This document shows positions 55,182-64,000 of a DNA stretch of 64,000 nt, piece after piece. How positions within the stretch are numbered: position 1 is the stretch's first letter; each line of letters begins with the position of its first letter. Under the pieces are notes generated by a model that was not told where the DNA came from, ran no database searches, and worked only from the letters and a program-made list of their open reading frames with translations. The stretch comes from WTFY01 sp011523795 (GTDB taxonomy: Bacteria; Pseudomonadota; Gammaproteobacteria; UBA4575): contig OZ242278.1 of assembly GCA_965207475.1 (NCBI GenBank), positions 1,612,001-1,676,000 of the forward strand, given 5' to 3'. The translations under genes were made by a program, and so were the position numbers.

Positions 55182-55847
55182 ATGCGCGTCATCTTATTAG
55201 GAGGGCCAGGTGCAGGTAAAGGTACCCAGGCCAATTTCATCAAGGAGAAATTCAGGATTCCGCAGATTTCCACCGGCGACATGCTGCGCGCGGCAGTAAA
55301 GGAACGTACGCCACTGGGGCTGAAGGCACAGGAAGTCATGGAATCGGGTGGACTTGTGCCTGACGAGATCATACTCGGCTTGGTCCGGGACAGGATCGCC
55401 CAAGATGACTGCAGGGACGGTTTTCTGCTAGACGGCTTCCCACGCACGATCCTTCAGGCAGAGAGCCTGAAGGATCTGGGTTTCAGGATAGATTACGTAG
55501 TAGAGATCAATGTGGATGACGAGGAAATTATCCGGCGCATGAGTGGAAGGCGTGTACATCCCGCATCAGGGCGCACTTATCATGTGGAGTTCAACCCGCC
55601 CAGGGTACAAGGCAGGGATGACGAGACCGGTGATCCACTCGTCCAGCGAAACGATGACAGGGAAGAAACCGTACGGGAACGCCTGAGCGTGTATCACCGG
55701 CAGACTGAGCCACTGGTACGGTACTATTCCGCATTGGCTGCACGTGACAGCGAGGGGGTTCCGGTCTATTCCCGGATTGATGGCGTAGGCAAGGTTGAAG
55801 AGATCCGTGACCGGATTTTTGCCGCGCTTGCCTCCTCACCTGGATAG
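55182..55847 (+). CDS. adk: Adenylate kinase
   Basis: Interconverts ATP, AMP and ADP; in this organism it would also recycle AMP and ADP around the APS pathway. It has 221 residues. MRVILLGGPGAGKGTQA carries the P-loop, ISTGDMLR the AMP site, DGFPRTILQAE follows, and the LID is the long form (GRRVHPASGRTYHVEFNPP). GGAGA lies eight bases before the ATG; a TTG in frame at 55161 is not needed. Confidence 0.97.
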   Translation: MRVILLGGPGAGKGTQANFIKEKFRIPQISTGDMLRAAVKERTPLGLKAQEVMESGGLVPDEIILGLVRDRIAQDDCRDGFLLDGFPRTILQAESLKDLGFRIDYVVEINVDDEEIIRRMSGRRVHPASGRTYHVEFNPPRVQGRDDETGDPLVQRNDDREETVRERLSVYHRQTEPLVRYYSALAARDSEGVPVYSRIDGVGKVEEIRDRIFAALASSPG

Positions 55848-55862
55848 GCGACCGGCAGGACA

Positions 55863-56201
55863 GTGGAAATCTGGCTTGCCATTCTTGCTCTCTTGGCTGG
55901 ACTTTGGTACTGGTTTGACAGTCTGCGCAGTCGTGAACTGACACTCAGGCAATGCCGCCAGTTTTGTGGCCAGAATCATGTACAGTTCCTGGACCAGTCA
56001 GTGCATGTTTCGAGAATCATGTTCGGCAGGACCGCCTCCGGCAGGTTGTGCATCAGGAGATTTTACCTGTTCGAATTCAGCATAGCGGGAACAGACCGGT
56101 ATCACGGTGTCGCGGTAACGGCAGCCGGCCGGCTTGAATATCTTTCCCTGCTGCACCCTGACGGTGAGATCATTGAGGGTTGTTTGCCGTCCGGGGGTTG
56201 A
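55863..56201 (+). CDS. DUF3301-type membrane-associated protein
   Basis: A 112-residue protein from a GTG start. One N-terminal helix (IWLAILALLAGLWYWFDSL) is followed by RSRELTLRQCRQFCGQNHVQFLDQSV, a pattern of the DUF3301 family common in gammaproteobacteria. Function unknown; probably an inner-membrane-anchored cytoplasmic domain. It follows adk by 15 bases. Confidence 0.75.
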   Translation: MEIWLAILALLAGLWYWFDSLRSRELTLRQCRQFCGQNHVQFLDQSVHVSRIMFGRTASGRLCIRRFYLFEFSIAGTDRYHGVAVTAAGRLEYLSLLHPDGEIIEGCLPSGG

Positions 56202-56223
56202 CTGCGCAGCGAGGTTCGGCCAC

Positions 56224-56814
56224 TCAGCGTGACTTGCCAGGCGACGGGTTGCTCGAGCGGAACTTGCTGACCTTCCATTGATGCCTGCCCGCTGAAACAA
56301 GCAGACAGGATGCGCCGCCTTTAGTGCGGGCTTTCCCTGCAGCCCCGGGGTTCAGAACCCAGGGCAATACCTCCTGGTCACAAACGAGCTCATGGCTGTG
56401 TCCGTACACGATGGCTGTGGTATCCGCAAAGTACCGGCGCAGCTTTTCATGACGGCTGGAGGGCGGATTGAACCTGTCGCCATGGGTCAGTGCAATGCTT
56501 CCTCCCGGAAGTTCCACTTTTGCAGTATCTCCTATGATTGCCAGTTCAGGGTGGTCCTGTTGAGGCCATTTCCCCGTGCAGTCGTTATTCCCGCGCACCG
56601 GGATCACGACAGGGCAAATGTCCCGGAGCTGATGCAATACATGGCTGGCACCGATGTCACCCGCATGCAGGATCAGATCGCATCCATGCAGCCTCTCCTG
56701 CACGGCTGTATCGAGATGCCCATGTGTATCGGAGACTATGCCGACCGCCAGGTGTTCGAAGTGTGAGAGATCAAAGTGGTTCACGTAGCAGGCCGTGTTT
56801 TGTATGATCAGCAT
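56224..56814 (-). CDS. YfcE-type metallophosphoesterase
   Basis: A 196-residue phosphodiesterase with all dinuclear metal motifs in order: GIVSDTHGH, HAGDIG, VRGNND, LTHGD and YGHSH. The start at 56814 leaves about 24 residues before the first motif, and an internal start is possible. The substrate is not known; related enzymes hydrolyse artificial phosphodiesters. Confidence 0.9.
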   Translation of the reverse strand: MLIIQNTACYVNHFDLSHFEHLAVGIVSDTHGHLDTAVQERLHGCDLILHAGDIGASHVLHQLRDICPVVIPVRGNNDCTGKWPQQDHPELAIIGDTAKVELPGGSIALTHGDRFNPPSSRHEKLRRYFADTTAIVYGHSHELVCDQEVLPWVLNPGAAGKARTKGGASCLLVSAGRHQWKVSKFRSSNPSPGKSR

Positions 56815-56965
56815 TGTCGAAGTTCCACATTGTACAGCGGGTAGCCCGGAATACACAGGCTTGTCTGCACCCTACAGGCCAGCGGTTCGTGCGAACCTCT
56901 TTCAAGGTGGCGTTTGCGATGCTGTATGATTCATCGGATCAACTGTCAAAATCTCTACTGCAGAC

Positions 56966-58024
56966 ATGTCTTTTGGTGTACAACTGGCATTATCCGGGAA
57001 GTCATTTCAAGCCGAGCCGCATGAATCGATCCTGGATGCAGCCATACGTGCTGGAGTGCCTCTCAACTACGGCTGCAGCAACGGCAACTGTGGCTTGTGC
57101 AAGGCGAGAATTGTAAGCGGGCAAACTAGGCAGCTTGGCTTGCACGATTTTGTGATCCGCGAGGCAGAGAAAATCCAGGGCTATGCACTGATGTGTTCCA
57201 CTGTCTGTCAGGGTGACGTTGTTATCGATGCGGAAGTGGCAGCGTGTCCCGAGGATATTCCGGCACAGAATCTGCGTGTGAAGGTTCGAAAAATTGATCG
57301 TATCGGTGATGAACTGGCGATCATAACCACACAGGTCCCGCGTACTGTACGCCTAAGATTCATGGCGGGTCAGTACATGCATGTAAGCCACGAGCAAGGT
57401 TCACACGACTATGCCATTGCAAGCTGTCCATGCGATGAGAAAAGGCTTGAATTTCATGTGCGCAGACAGGAGGATGACCCTTTTTCCAGCCTGGTGTTCA
57501 AAGGCATGGGCGTGGGCACCCGGCTCAATATCCGTGGTCCGTACGGCAATTTCGTGATCGACGAAACCCAGGGCGATCCACTGGTCATGATTGCCTTTGA
57601 CACCGGATTTGCAGCAGCGAAAAGCCTGCTGGAGCATGTTACGGCACAGGACAACGAGCGTGCAGTCTACCTGTACTGGCTGGCCTGTGGGACCGATGGA
57701 CTGTACCTGGACAATCTTTGCCGTTCGTGGGCCGATGCGCTGGACCAGCTGGAGTATTTTCCGATCCTTCTGCCACATGGAGCCGGCGATATCCCTGGCA
57801 GTCAGAATGAAGGTCTGGCGATGATCGAGGAGAAACTGCATCAGTCCCTGCGTCATGTGGGGAATCTCGGTAATGCCGAGGTATATACTGTGGTGCCCGA
57901 TCCAGTGGCCCGTCTGGTAGAGCAACTGCTTGTGCAGAAGGGGGTTGCGCGTCGGCAGTTTCATCATGAAGTCCTTCGCGGGAATCCAGACCTGAGATGC
58001 ATCCGCGAAAGGTCAAAGACATGA
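56966..58024 (+). CDS. [2Fe-2S] ferredoxin / FAD-NAD(P)H oxidoreductase fusion
   Basis: A 352-residue electron-transfer protein. The N-terminal plant-type ferredoxin has C-x4-C-x2-C in NYGCSNGNCGLCKA and a later Cys in CSTVC. The FAD domain and NAD domain follow, with YAIASCPCDE and HVRRQEDDPFSS. It resembles CDP-6-deoxy-glucoseen reductase and oxygenase reductases. Its oxygenase or dehydratase partner is not next to it. The following gene starts within its stop codon (ATGA). Confidence 0.88.
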   Translation: MSFGVQLALSGKSFQAEPHESILDAAIRAGVPLNYGCSNGNCGLCKARIVSGQTRQLGLHDFVIREAEKIQGYALMCSTVCQGDVVIDAEVAACPEDIPAQNLRVKVRKIDRIGDELAIITTQVPRTVRLRFMAGQYMHVSHEQGSHDYAIASCPCDEKRLEFHVRRQEDDPFSSLVFKGMGVGTRLNIRGPYGNFVIDETQGDPLVMIAFDTGFAAAKSLLEHVTAQDNERAVYLYWLACGTDGLYLDNLCRSWADALDQLEYFPILLPHGAGDIPGSQNEGLAMIEEKLHQSLRHVGNLGNAEVYTVVPDPVARLVEQLLVQKGVARRQFHHEVLRGNPDLRCIRERSKT

Positions 58025-58428
58025 TAGATTGCAAGTGCAGCTTCGCATCGACCATGATCCGGGAAGATTATGCCTGCGAAAAGGCACGCATGGTTACCCG
58101 CCGGGCCGGGCCGGATATATCTTGTACATCCGGGCAGGCAAGCGACAGGTGTTCAGTACTCCTGGAGAAGTTCAAGGAGGCTGGGCTGGAGGCTTTTGAT
58201 GCCAAGGATGACCTGCTGAAAACTCCGCACAGCGTGTATGTCAAGATCCAGTTCGGTGGCCTTCTAGGGCTGGCAAGGGATATTTTTCATCCCACTGCAG
58301 ACAGTGTTGAAAACATATTTTTGTTGATCAACGAAGCCTTGAAACACTATCAATCCCTGGATGCCGTACCCTGTCATGAATATGTACAGATCATGAAGAA
58401 ATTTAAAGTTGGACGCAAAAGAAGATAA
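58021..58428 (+). CDS. Hypothetical protein, paralogue of the one at 14.7 kb
   Basis: A 135-residue protein overlapping the reductase stop by ATGA, so translation is coupled. It shares with the gene at 14681-15157 an N-terminal cysteine-rich stretch (CKCS), RCSVLL.K, a VKIQFGGLLGLA block and a basic C-terminus (KVGRKRR). No known domain or membrane segment. Both copies sit beside unrelated redox or repair genes. Confidence 0.72.
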   Translation: MIDCKCSFASTMIREDYACEKARMVTRRAGPDISCTSGQASDRCSVLLEKFKEAGLEAFDAKDDLLKTPHSVYVKIQFGGLLGLARDIFHPTADSVENIFLLINEALKHYQSLDAVPCHEYVQIMKKFKVGRKRR

Positions 58429-58461
58429 GATGTGCCTATCAACAAGCCTTGAGGGATCAAG

Positions 58462-59310
58462 ATGCGTTACCAGACGATCGTATCAGCAGAAGACTTGAGC
58501 AGTAATCTGGAAGACAAGAACTGGTTTGTTTTTGACTGCAGGTACTCACTGAAAGATCCGGAGGGTGGCCCAAGCAAGTTCAGGCAAGGCCACATTCCGG
58601 GAGCCCAGTTCGCGCACATGGACCGGGACCTGTCTTCACCCATGACCCAAACTTCGGGTCGACACCCGTTGCCTGATGCCGAAGAATTTATTGGGAAACT
58701 GCGTGGATGGGGTGTAAACAATGACTCCCAGGTGGTCTGTTACGATGACATGTCAGGGGCGTTTGCCGCTCGCATGTGGTGGCTTCTGAACTGGGTGGGT
58801 CTTTGTGATGTTTGCGTCCTCGATGGAGGGATCCAGAAGTGGACTGATGGTGGAAAGCCTCTGGAGACAGCAATCCATACCAGGGAGCGGGGCACGTTTT
58901 CCGGCAAGGCCGACCACGGGATGCATGTGGATATTGATTTCGTGCAGGGGCGCCTTGATCAGGGGGATATCCGGCTGATGGATGCGAGGTCAGCCGAGAG
59001 GTTTTCTGCAAGAGACCAGAAAACCGATCCCGTGCCAGGGCATGTGCCGGGTGCCGTCAGTTATCCGTTCGCAGGTAATCTGGGTCCGCAAAAAACTTTT
59101 TTGTCCGGCAGTGAATTGAAGCAGCGGTTTGAATCCGTGTTTGGCGAGTGCCAGTCGGAGCAGATCATAAATATGTGCGGGTCGGGCGTGACAGCCTGTC
59201 ACAATATCCTTGCCACAAAAATTGCAGGACTCCCCTGGACACGCCTCTATGTTGGGTCGTGGAGTGAATGGTCCAGGAATCCGGCACGCCCTGTAGCCAC
59301 CGGGGACTAG
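58462..59310 (+). CDS. sseA: 3-mercaptopyruvate/thiosulfate sulfurtransferase
   Basis: A 282-residue tandem rhodanese. The N-terminal domain is inactive and structural; the C-terminal domain has the active-site loop CGSGVTAC, of the CG[S/T]G type associated with mercaptopyruvate preference. FRQGHIPGAQFAHMD and HVPGAVSYPFAGNL are the repeated rhodanese signatures. It may take part in sulfane-sulfur transfer in this sulfur oxidiser. Confidence 0.93.
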   Translation: MRYQTIVSAEDLSSNLEDKNWFVFDCRYSLKDPEGGPSKFRQGHIPGAQFAHMDRDLSSPMTQTSGRHPLPDAEEFIGKLRGWGVNNDSQVVCYDDMSGAFAARMWWLLNWVGLCDVCVLDGGIQKWTDGGKPLETAIHTRERGTFSGKADHGMHVDIDFVQGRLDQGDIRLMDARSAERFSARDQKTDPVPGHVPGAVSYPFAGNLGPQKTFLSGSELKQRFESVFGECQSEQIINMCGSGVTACHNILATKIAGLPWTRLYVGSWSEWSRNPARPVATGD

Positions 59311-59334
59311 CGGCACCATGGATGAGGTGATCGC

Positions 59335-59901
59335 TTGAATTTTTGCAGCAACTGCGGTTCTTCAGCGATCAGGTTGACAGTACCCCCAGGCGATAACAGA
59401 CCCCGTTTCGTCTGTGCATCCTGCAACGAAATCTTTTACCACAATCCCAAGATCGTAGCCGGTTGTATTGCAGAATGGCAGAACAAGATCCTGATGTGCA
59501 AGCGGGCTATTGAGCCGCGTTATGGCATGTGGACGTTTCCGGCAGGATTCATGGAAAACGAGGAAACCGTGTCCGAGGCTGCCGCGCGTGAGACGTATGA
59601 AGAAGCGATTGCGAAGGTTACTGGCCTTACGCTGTACAGCCTGTACAGCCTGCCGCATATCAATCAGGTCTATGTGGTATTCCGGGCCGTGCTGGTTGAA
59701 GGCCGAGCCAGCCCGGGTGCTGAAAGCCTTGAGGTTGCGCTCATGAGTGAAAAAGATGTTCCGTGGCAGGATATCGCCTTTCCCGTCATCAGGGAAAGCC
59801 TTGAACAGTACTTCGAGGACAAGCAGAAAAACCGCTTTTCTCTGCATCATGGGGACATGCGCAGACAGGCGGGCCATGACTATGAAATCATTCGTTACTG
59901 A
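59335..59901 (+). CDS. Zinc-ribbon Nudix hydrolase
   Basis: A 188-residue protein from a TTG start. The N-terminal zinc ribbon has CSNCGS and CASCNE, and the Nudix box is GFMENEETVSEAAARETYEEA, close to Gx5Ex7REx2EE with Ala in place of Gly near the end. It resembles the NudC/YjaD-like group that hydrolyses NADH or related dinucleotides, but lacks its extra domain. Confidence 0.87.
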   Translation: MNFCSNCGSSAIRLTVPPGDNRPRFVCASCNEIFYHNPKIVAGCIAEWQNKILMCKRAIEPRYGMWTFPAGFMENEETVSEAAARETYEEAIAKVTGLTLYSLYSLPHINQVYVVFRAVLVEGRASPGAESLEVALMSEKDVPWQDIAFPVIRESLEQYFEDKQKNRFSLHHGDMRRQAGHDYEIIRY

Positions 59902-59930
59902 GCATCCCTGCAACGGAATATCCGAGATCC

Positions 59931-60320
59931 GTGCCAGCTGAAAAATCACTGCTCTCGGTGATTGAACTGGGAGGCTATCCTGATTTTGGTCCCCTCTACA
60001 GGCGCTATGGATATGTAAATCATGTCGTGTTCAGCATGCGCAAGGCCTTGGGCGCACTGAAAAAGCTCAAACCCCGGGTCGTGGTTGCAGAGTTTAACTA
60101 CCAGTCAGATTTCAGGGACCGCACCAGCAGCCTGGAGTCCCTGATTGCGGTGGCCCAGCAGAACCCGCAGATTCACATGATTGTCTTTTACGAGCAAGAA
60201 TTTGCCCATCAGTTCGAGAAGCTGACTGTACGGTACGAATTTTCCGCAACGTTCCCCTACCCCGTGGATGAGGTGCACATGGAAGCTGCACTGGATCGCA
60301 TCCAGTTCGCAAAACAGTAA
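59931..60320 (+). CDS. Conserved hypothetical protein
   Basis: A 129-residue soluble protein from a GTG start. It alternates helices and strands (VVVAEFNYQ, IHMIVFYEQEF), suggesting a Rossmann- or receiver-like fold, but no catalytic or phospho-acceptor motif is clear. It lies 29 bases after the Nudix gene on the same strand and is convergent with bolA. Confidence 0.65.
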   Translation: MPAEKSLLSVIELGGYPDFGPLYRRYGYVNHVVFSMRKALGALKKLKPRVVVAEFNYQSDFRDRTSSLESLIAVAQQNPQIHMIVFYEQEFAHQFEKLTVRYEFSATFPYPVDEVHMEAALDRIQFAKQ

Positions 60321-60321
60321 G

Positions 60322-60639
60322 TCAACTGGGTTTTGATCCGCCTTGGCAGGGGGGAGAATTTCTGGTTTGGCCCTGCCTTTCCTGCCATTCTTCTGGAGTG
60401 AAGGTGTGCAGCGACAAGGCGTGTACCGGGCCTTCAAGTTCTTCCCTCAAAAGCTGGTTCAGAATGCGATGCCTGGCTACTGGAAGTTTCCCGTCAAACT
60501 CCGCACTGACAACCGTCACTTTGAAGTGCGACTCTGACCCGGCTGGGACATTGTGCATGTGGCTTTCATTAGCCACTTGAAGGAACACGGGACGCAGTGC
60601 GTCCTGGATTTTATGCTCGATTCCGGATTGAACTATCAT
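60322..60639 (-). CDS. bolA: BolA family protein
   Basis: A 105-residue protein of the class II KH-like BolA fold. The conserved segment HMHNVPAGSESHFKVTVVSAEFDGK is followed by the RHRILNQLL helix and VHALSLHTFTPEEW. The His residues fit iron-sulfur exchange with a monothiol glutaredoxin. It is full length for the long BolA group. Confidence 0.93.
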   Translation of the reverse strand: MIVQSGIEHKIQDALRPVFLQVANESHMHNVPAGSESHFKVTVVSAEFDGKLPVARHRILNQLLREELEGPVHALSLHTFTPEEWQERQGQTRNSPPCQGGSKPS

Positions 60640-60694
60640 GGGCTACGTATAGCAATACGCGTTGGCTTGGGCCATATCCAGTTTGAGGGAACCC

Positions 60695-61495
60695 TTAGTC
60701 GATTGAAAAGAATTCCTTGGCCGTAGAGGTGGTTTCCACTGCGGTCTGTTTGCGGGGAGTCATCCTGCAGGCTGCAACGGCCTGCAGGATGTGTGGCAGG
60801 TAGGAGGGTTCGTTTCGCCTCCCTTTGGGTTTGTGGAACGTCGAGCCTGCAGGCAGGTTTCTGGGCAGCAGGTAAGGTGCGTCGGTCTCAATCATCAGTC
60901 GGTTTGCAGGGATTCGATGGACTAATTCAAGCAAGTGCTGTCCCCGGCGTTCATCACAAATCCAGCCGGTGATGCCGATATGGCAGTCGAGGTCGATGTA
61001 GCGGTCGAGTTCCTCTGCGGTCCCGGTGAAACAGTGTACGACCACATTGCCGAGCCGGTCACGGTTTCTGGCGAGGATGTCGTGGAAATCAGGGTGTGCA
61101 TCACGCTGATGCAGGAAAACAGGCAATCCGAGCTCCGAGGCCAGTTCGAGTTGGGCCTGGAAAGCCTTTTTCTGCTTGGCAGGCGCCGAATAGTTGCGGT
61201 AGTAGTCCAGACCGGCCTCGCCGATGGCGACCACCTTCTCGTGTGTGGCTATGCTGTGCAGTTCGGTCAGGGACTGGTCCGTAAATTCATTCGCGAGATG
61301 CGGATGGATGCCTGCCGTGGCATAGGCTCCCTCATATTTCTTGCAAAGCTGTAAGGCCTGCCTGCTGTCCAGCACATTCGAGCCGGTCACGATGAAATTC
61401 CACACTCCCGCCCGTCGTGCGCGTTCGATGACCTGGGGTTCGTCGATCCGAAACACGCTGCTCGTGAAGTTGAAGCAGATGTCAACCAGTTCCAT
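60695..61495 (-). CDS. tatD: TatD family 3'-5' DNA exonuclease
   Basis: A 266-residue metal-dependent hydrolase. The ATG at 61495 gives MELVDICFNFTSS, matching TatD's DIGVNLTSS. Metal-site residues are in AGIHPHLANEF, AIGEAGLDYYR, FLHQRDAH, VVHCFTGT and ETDAPYLLPR. TatD proteins act in DNA repair. It overlaps the end of trhO by 14 bases. Confidence 0.94.
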   Translation of the reverse strand: MELVDICFNFTSSVFRIDEPQVIERARRAGVWNFIVTGSNVLDSRQALQLCKKYEGAYATAGIHPHLANEFTDQSLTELHSIATHEKVVAIGEAGLDYYRNYSAPAKQKKAFQAQLELASELGLPVFLHQRDAHPDFHDILARNRDRLGNVVVHCFTGTAEELDRYIDLDCHIGITGWICDERRGQHLLELVHRIPANRLMIETDAPYLLPRNLPAGSTFHKPKGRRNEPSYLPHILQAVAACRMTPRKQTAVETTSTAKEFFSID

Positions 61496-62327
61496 TCGGA
61501 TGCATGCCATCGGCCCCCGGCCGGGAACAGGCGGCACAGAATTGCGCTTCGTCGGTGTTCAGCATGCACTGGCAGCTGCTGCATAACCTGGAATAGGTCG
61601 GTTCGAGTCTGCTGTCCAGTGCGACCCTTTCGTCAAAGACAAAACAGTCTCCATGCCAGCCGTAGTCGTTGAATTTTCCCAGATAATCCAATATCCCTCC
61701 TTTGAGCTTGTACACTTGCTCAAAGCCCTGGCGGGCTACATACGGGGCACCTTTTTCGCACCTTATTCCTCCTGTGCAGAATGTAACGACCGGCTTGTCC
61801 TTGGGCAGTTCTTCCAGTCGGCCACGTGCGCTTTCCAGTTGTCTGAAATGCCGCAATCCCAGGTGTATGGCATCATCAAAGGTGCCAAGTTCGTATTCAA
61901 AGCTGTTTCGCAGGTCCAGCAATACCATCTCCTGCTCCGTATCCAGCCACTGCTTGAGCCTTTCACTGGTGATGTATGCGGGTCCAGCGAAGTCCGAAAG
62001 GTCAGTACCTGGGGCTTCAAGCAGTGCCTTGGCCGGGACCAGTTCTTCACGTGTCTTGACCAGCAGGCGCCGGTAAGGGGCAGACCGGGTGTACGTGGTA
62101 TTCAGCACAAGTTGACCAAAGCCGCAAGTGCTGTTCAACTGCTCCTGTATGAAATCGATATCTGTATGGATCCCGGCAAGGCTCAGGTTGATGCCTTCCG
62201 GACTGATGAGTACAGACCCCCTGATATGGGTCTGTGCACACAGGGTAAGCATTTGACCGCGCAGGGTGTCAACATCGGGCACGGCCTTGAACTGATACCC
62301 TGCGATGTGGGTAACCTGGCTTGTCAT
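61482..62327 (-). CDS. trhO: tRNA uridine(34) hydroxylase
   Basis: A 281-residue rhodanese-domain protein formerly called UPF0176. The ATG at 62327 begins close to the conserved N-terminal domain; the frame opens 19 codons further up. The active cysteine is in TFCTGGIRCEKG. A C-terminal zinc-type CSSCQCML...CAAC motif is present. It makes 5-hydroxyuridine at the wobble base of certain tRNAs. Confidence 0.93.
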   Translation of the reverse strand: MTSQVTHIAGYQFKAVPDVDTLRGQMLTLCAQTHIRGSVLISPEGINLSLAGIHTDIDFIQEQLNSTCGFGQLVLNTTYTRSAPYRRLLVKTREELVPAKALLEAPGTDLSDFAGPAYITSERLKQWLDTEQEMVLLDLRNSFEYELGTFDDAIHLGLRHFRQLESARGRLEELPKDKPVVTFCTGGIRCEKGAPYVARQGFEQVYKLKGGILDYLGKFNDYGWHGDCFVFDERVALDSRLEPTYSRLCSSCQCMLNTDEAQFCAACSRPGADGMHPNGTG

Positions 62328-62398
62328 GGATCTGTGAACGGCATGAAATTCATTCAGGTTTTGCTTATCCTGTACCCAGGACATTGCGTGCAGGCATC

Positions 62399-64000
62399 AT
62401 GAAAGAGAGTTCCCGCAGAACAACTTACCTGAAAGATTATACACCTCCTGCTTATCTGATCACTCATGTCTGCCTGGATTTCGTGCTGGGTGAGGAGCTC
62501 ACGGTGGTTACATCCACACTGCAACTCGTATGCAACCCCGAGGTGCGCAGGCAGAACACTATGCTTGAGCTGGATGGAGAAGGACTGAAACTGAACTATG
62601 TCGAACTTGACGGGCGTCGCCTGGGTTCCGGGGAGTTTTCACAGAGCGGACAAGTCTTGCAGGTAATGGATGTACCGGAGCAGTTTGAACTGAACATCCA
62701 GACGGAAATATGCCCCCGTACCAACACCTCCCTGGAAGGCCTGTACATGTCTGGAGGAAATTTCTGTACGCAATGTGAGGCACAGGGATTCAGGCATATA
62801 ACCTACTTCCTGGACCGCCCTGATGTAATGTCCAGGTACACGGTACGGATGCAGGCGGAAAAGGCACGCTACCCGGTGTTACTGTCCAATGGCAACCCAG
62901 TAGAGCAGGGCGAGTGCGGTGACCACCGGCATTATGCGGTATGGGAAGATCCTCATCCCAAGCCTTGCTATCTTTTTGCGCTTGTAGCTGCGGACCTGGT
63001 ACATCTGGAAAGCAATCATCGGACTGCATCAGGGAAGGATATCGTGCTGCGTGTCTATTCGGAACGGCACAACATAGACAAGTGCGAGCATGCGATGCGT
63101 TCACTGCAGAAAGCGATGCGCTGGGACGAGCAACGTTTCGGGCTGGAGTGTGACCTGGATATCTACATGATCGTGGCAGTGGATGATTTCAACATGGGGG
63201 CTATGGAAAACAAAGGCCTGAACATATTCAATTCCAGCTGCGTGCTGGCGCGCCCTGACACGGCCACGGATTCCGATTTCCTGACCATTGAATCGGTGGT
63301 TGCACATGAATATTTCCATAACTGGACAGGGAACCGAGTGACCTGCCGCGACTGGTTCCAGCTCAGTCTCAAGGAGGGACTGACAGTTTTCAGGGATCAG
63401 GAATTCACCTCGGACGCCACCTCAAGAGCGGCTAAGCGGATCAGTGATGTCAGGTATTTGCGGGCATATCAGTTCGCAGAAGATGCGGGACCAATGGCGC
63501 ATCCGGTCAGACCGGAATCTTATCTGGAAATCAATAATTTCTACACGCTGACAGTGTATGAAAAAGGTGCCGAGATCGTTCGCATGTACCAGACCCTGTT
63601 TGGTGCGGACGGGTTTCGCAAGGGTATGGAACTGTATTTTCAGCGCCATGACGGACAGGCCGTGACCACGGACGAATTTGCAGCGGCGATGGCCGATGCA
63701 AACGCTGCCGATCTGACCCAGTTCAGGCGCTGGTATGAACAGGCGGGCACACCGGAGTTACAGGTAGAAGGCACATGGGAACAGGAGACGGGCACTTACC
63801 GGCTCAAATTCAAGCAGTCCTGTTCATCTGCCTGCGGCATCGAGCATGACCAGCCGCTCGCGATACCTGTGAGCATCTCATTGCTGGACTCAAGCGGGGC
63901 ACCCATGCATCTGAAGGGAGGACTGGATTGCCCGGCAAGTGCTGACAGCACGGTGTTGCTCGTCAAGGACCGACAACAAACCTTCGAGTTTGAGAACCTG
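62399..64000 (+). CDS. pepN: Aminopeptidase N (partial, C-terminus off right edge)
   Basis: M1-family zinc aminopeptidase. The first 534 codons are present, from ATG at 62399 to the window end. The substrate-recognition motif GAMENKG lies near residue 265 and the zinc site HEYFHNW near 302. The cytoplasmic enzyme trims N-terminal residues in peptide turnover. The reading frame is uninterrupted. The start is divergent from trhO. Confidence 0.95.
   Translation, partial: MKESSRRTTYLKDYTPPAYLITHVCLDFVLGEELTVVTSTLQLVCNPEVRRQNTMLELDGEGLKLNYVELDGRRLGSGEFSQSGQVLQVMDVPEQFELNIQTEICPRTNTSLEGLYMSGGNFCTQCEAQGFRHITYFLDRPDVMSRYTVRMQAEKARYPVLLSNGNPVEQGECGDHRHYAVWEDPHPKPCYLFALVAADLVHLESNHRTASGKDIVLRVYSERHNIDKCEHAMRSLQKAMRWDEQRFGLECDLDIYMIVAVDDFNMGAMENKGLNIFNSSCVLARPDTATDSDFLTIESVVAHEYFHNWTGNRVTCRDWFQLSLKEGLTVFRDQEFTSDATSRAAKRISDVRYLRAYQFAEDAGPMAHPVRPESYLEINNFYTLTVYEKGAEIVRMYQTLFGADGFRKGMELYFQRHDGQAVTTDEFAAAMADANAADLTQFRRWYEQAGTPELQVEGTWEQETGTYRLKFKQSCSSACGIEHDQPLAIPVSISLLDSSGAPMHLKGGLDCPASADSTVLLVKDRQQTFEFENL

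Noticed and set aside
59634..59652. Tandem repeat CTGTACAGC in the Nudix gene
   Set aside because: Only two units, inside a coding sequence (LYSLYSL); most likely chance.
1..64000. tRNA genes, CRISPR arrays and insertion sequences
   Set aside because: No cloverleaf-like sequence, regularly spaced repeat or transposase was found in the gaps or the translated frames.

Overview
The window is a stretch of a gammaproteobacterial chromosome. The order accB-accC-fis-purH-purD, a NDUFA9-type epimerase next to cca, and TatD of the DIGVNLTS type all fit that class. Two sets of dissimilatory adenylylsulfate reductase genes, a CbbQ-type RuBisCO activase and a pyrophosphate-type phosphofructokinase point to a sulfur-oxidising, probably autotrophic organism. 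I found no rRNA, tRNA, CRISPR array or insertion sequence.

Layout: 1-15.8 kb is housekeeping: an ABC transporter ATPase cut by the left edge, aroQ, accBC, fis, purHD, an epimerase, a lipoprotein aminopeptidase, cca, uppP, a MidA-type methyltransferase, a pteridine-reductase-like SDR, fpr, a Rieske ferredoxin, two small unknown proteins and a uracil-DNA glycosylase family protein. 15.9-37.7 kb is an accessory region that looks like a peptide natural-product (RiPP) locus. In order it holds a 37-residue membrane protein with its own promoter and hairpin; a fusion of an AlkB-type membrane hydroxylase with a GlnE-like domain; a fused cyclodehydratase/YcaO protein; an RND exporter; a nitrile-hydratase-leader (NHLP) precursor ending Ala-Gly then Leu-Cys-Cys-Cys-Trp; an unknown 352-residue protein; an NHLP leader fused to a squalene-cyclase-like toroid; an NHLM ABC exporter pair with a short membrane-fusion protein; a LolA-like protein with an outer-membrane barrel; and a frameshifted flavin halogenase. 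37.8-46.8 kb has gcvT-gcvP, a solitary cbbQ, ilvB, a lipoprotein and a YkgJ cysteine-cluster protein. 46.9-53.2 kb carries two adjacent apr loci of different lineages: an aprMBA set and an aprBA set that resembles sulfate reducers, whose aprA has a frameshift at an A7 run. 53.4-64 kb is housekeeping again: PPi-PFK, adk, a phosphoesterase, a ferredoxin reductase, a mercaptopyruvate sulfurtransferase, a Nudix hydrolase, bolA, tatD, trhO and pepN, which is cut by the right edge.

Working model for the accessory region (inference): YcaO would cyclise the cysteines of the short precursor core. The AlkB fusion, the halogenase (if functional) and the toroid protein are candidate tailoring enzymes, and the C39-peptidase ABC exporter would cleave after Ala-Gly and export the product. 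The RND, LolA-like and barrel proteins may carry it, or a lipid product, across the outer membrane. The modules are not all on one strand, so a single regulon is not proven.
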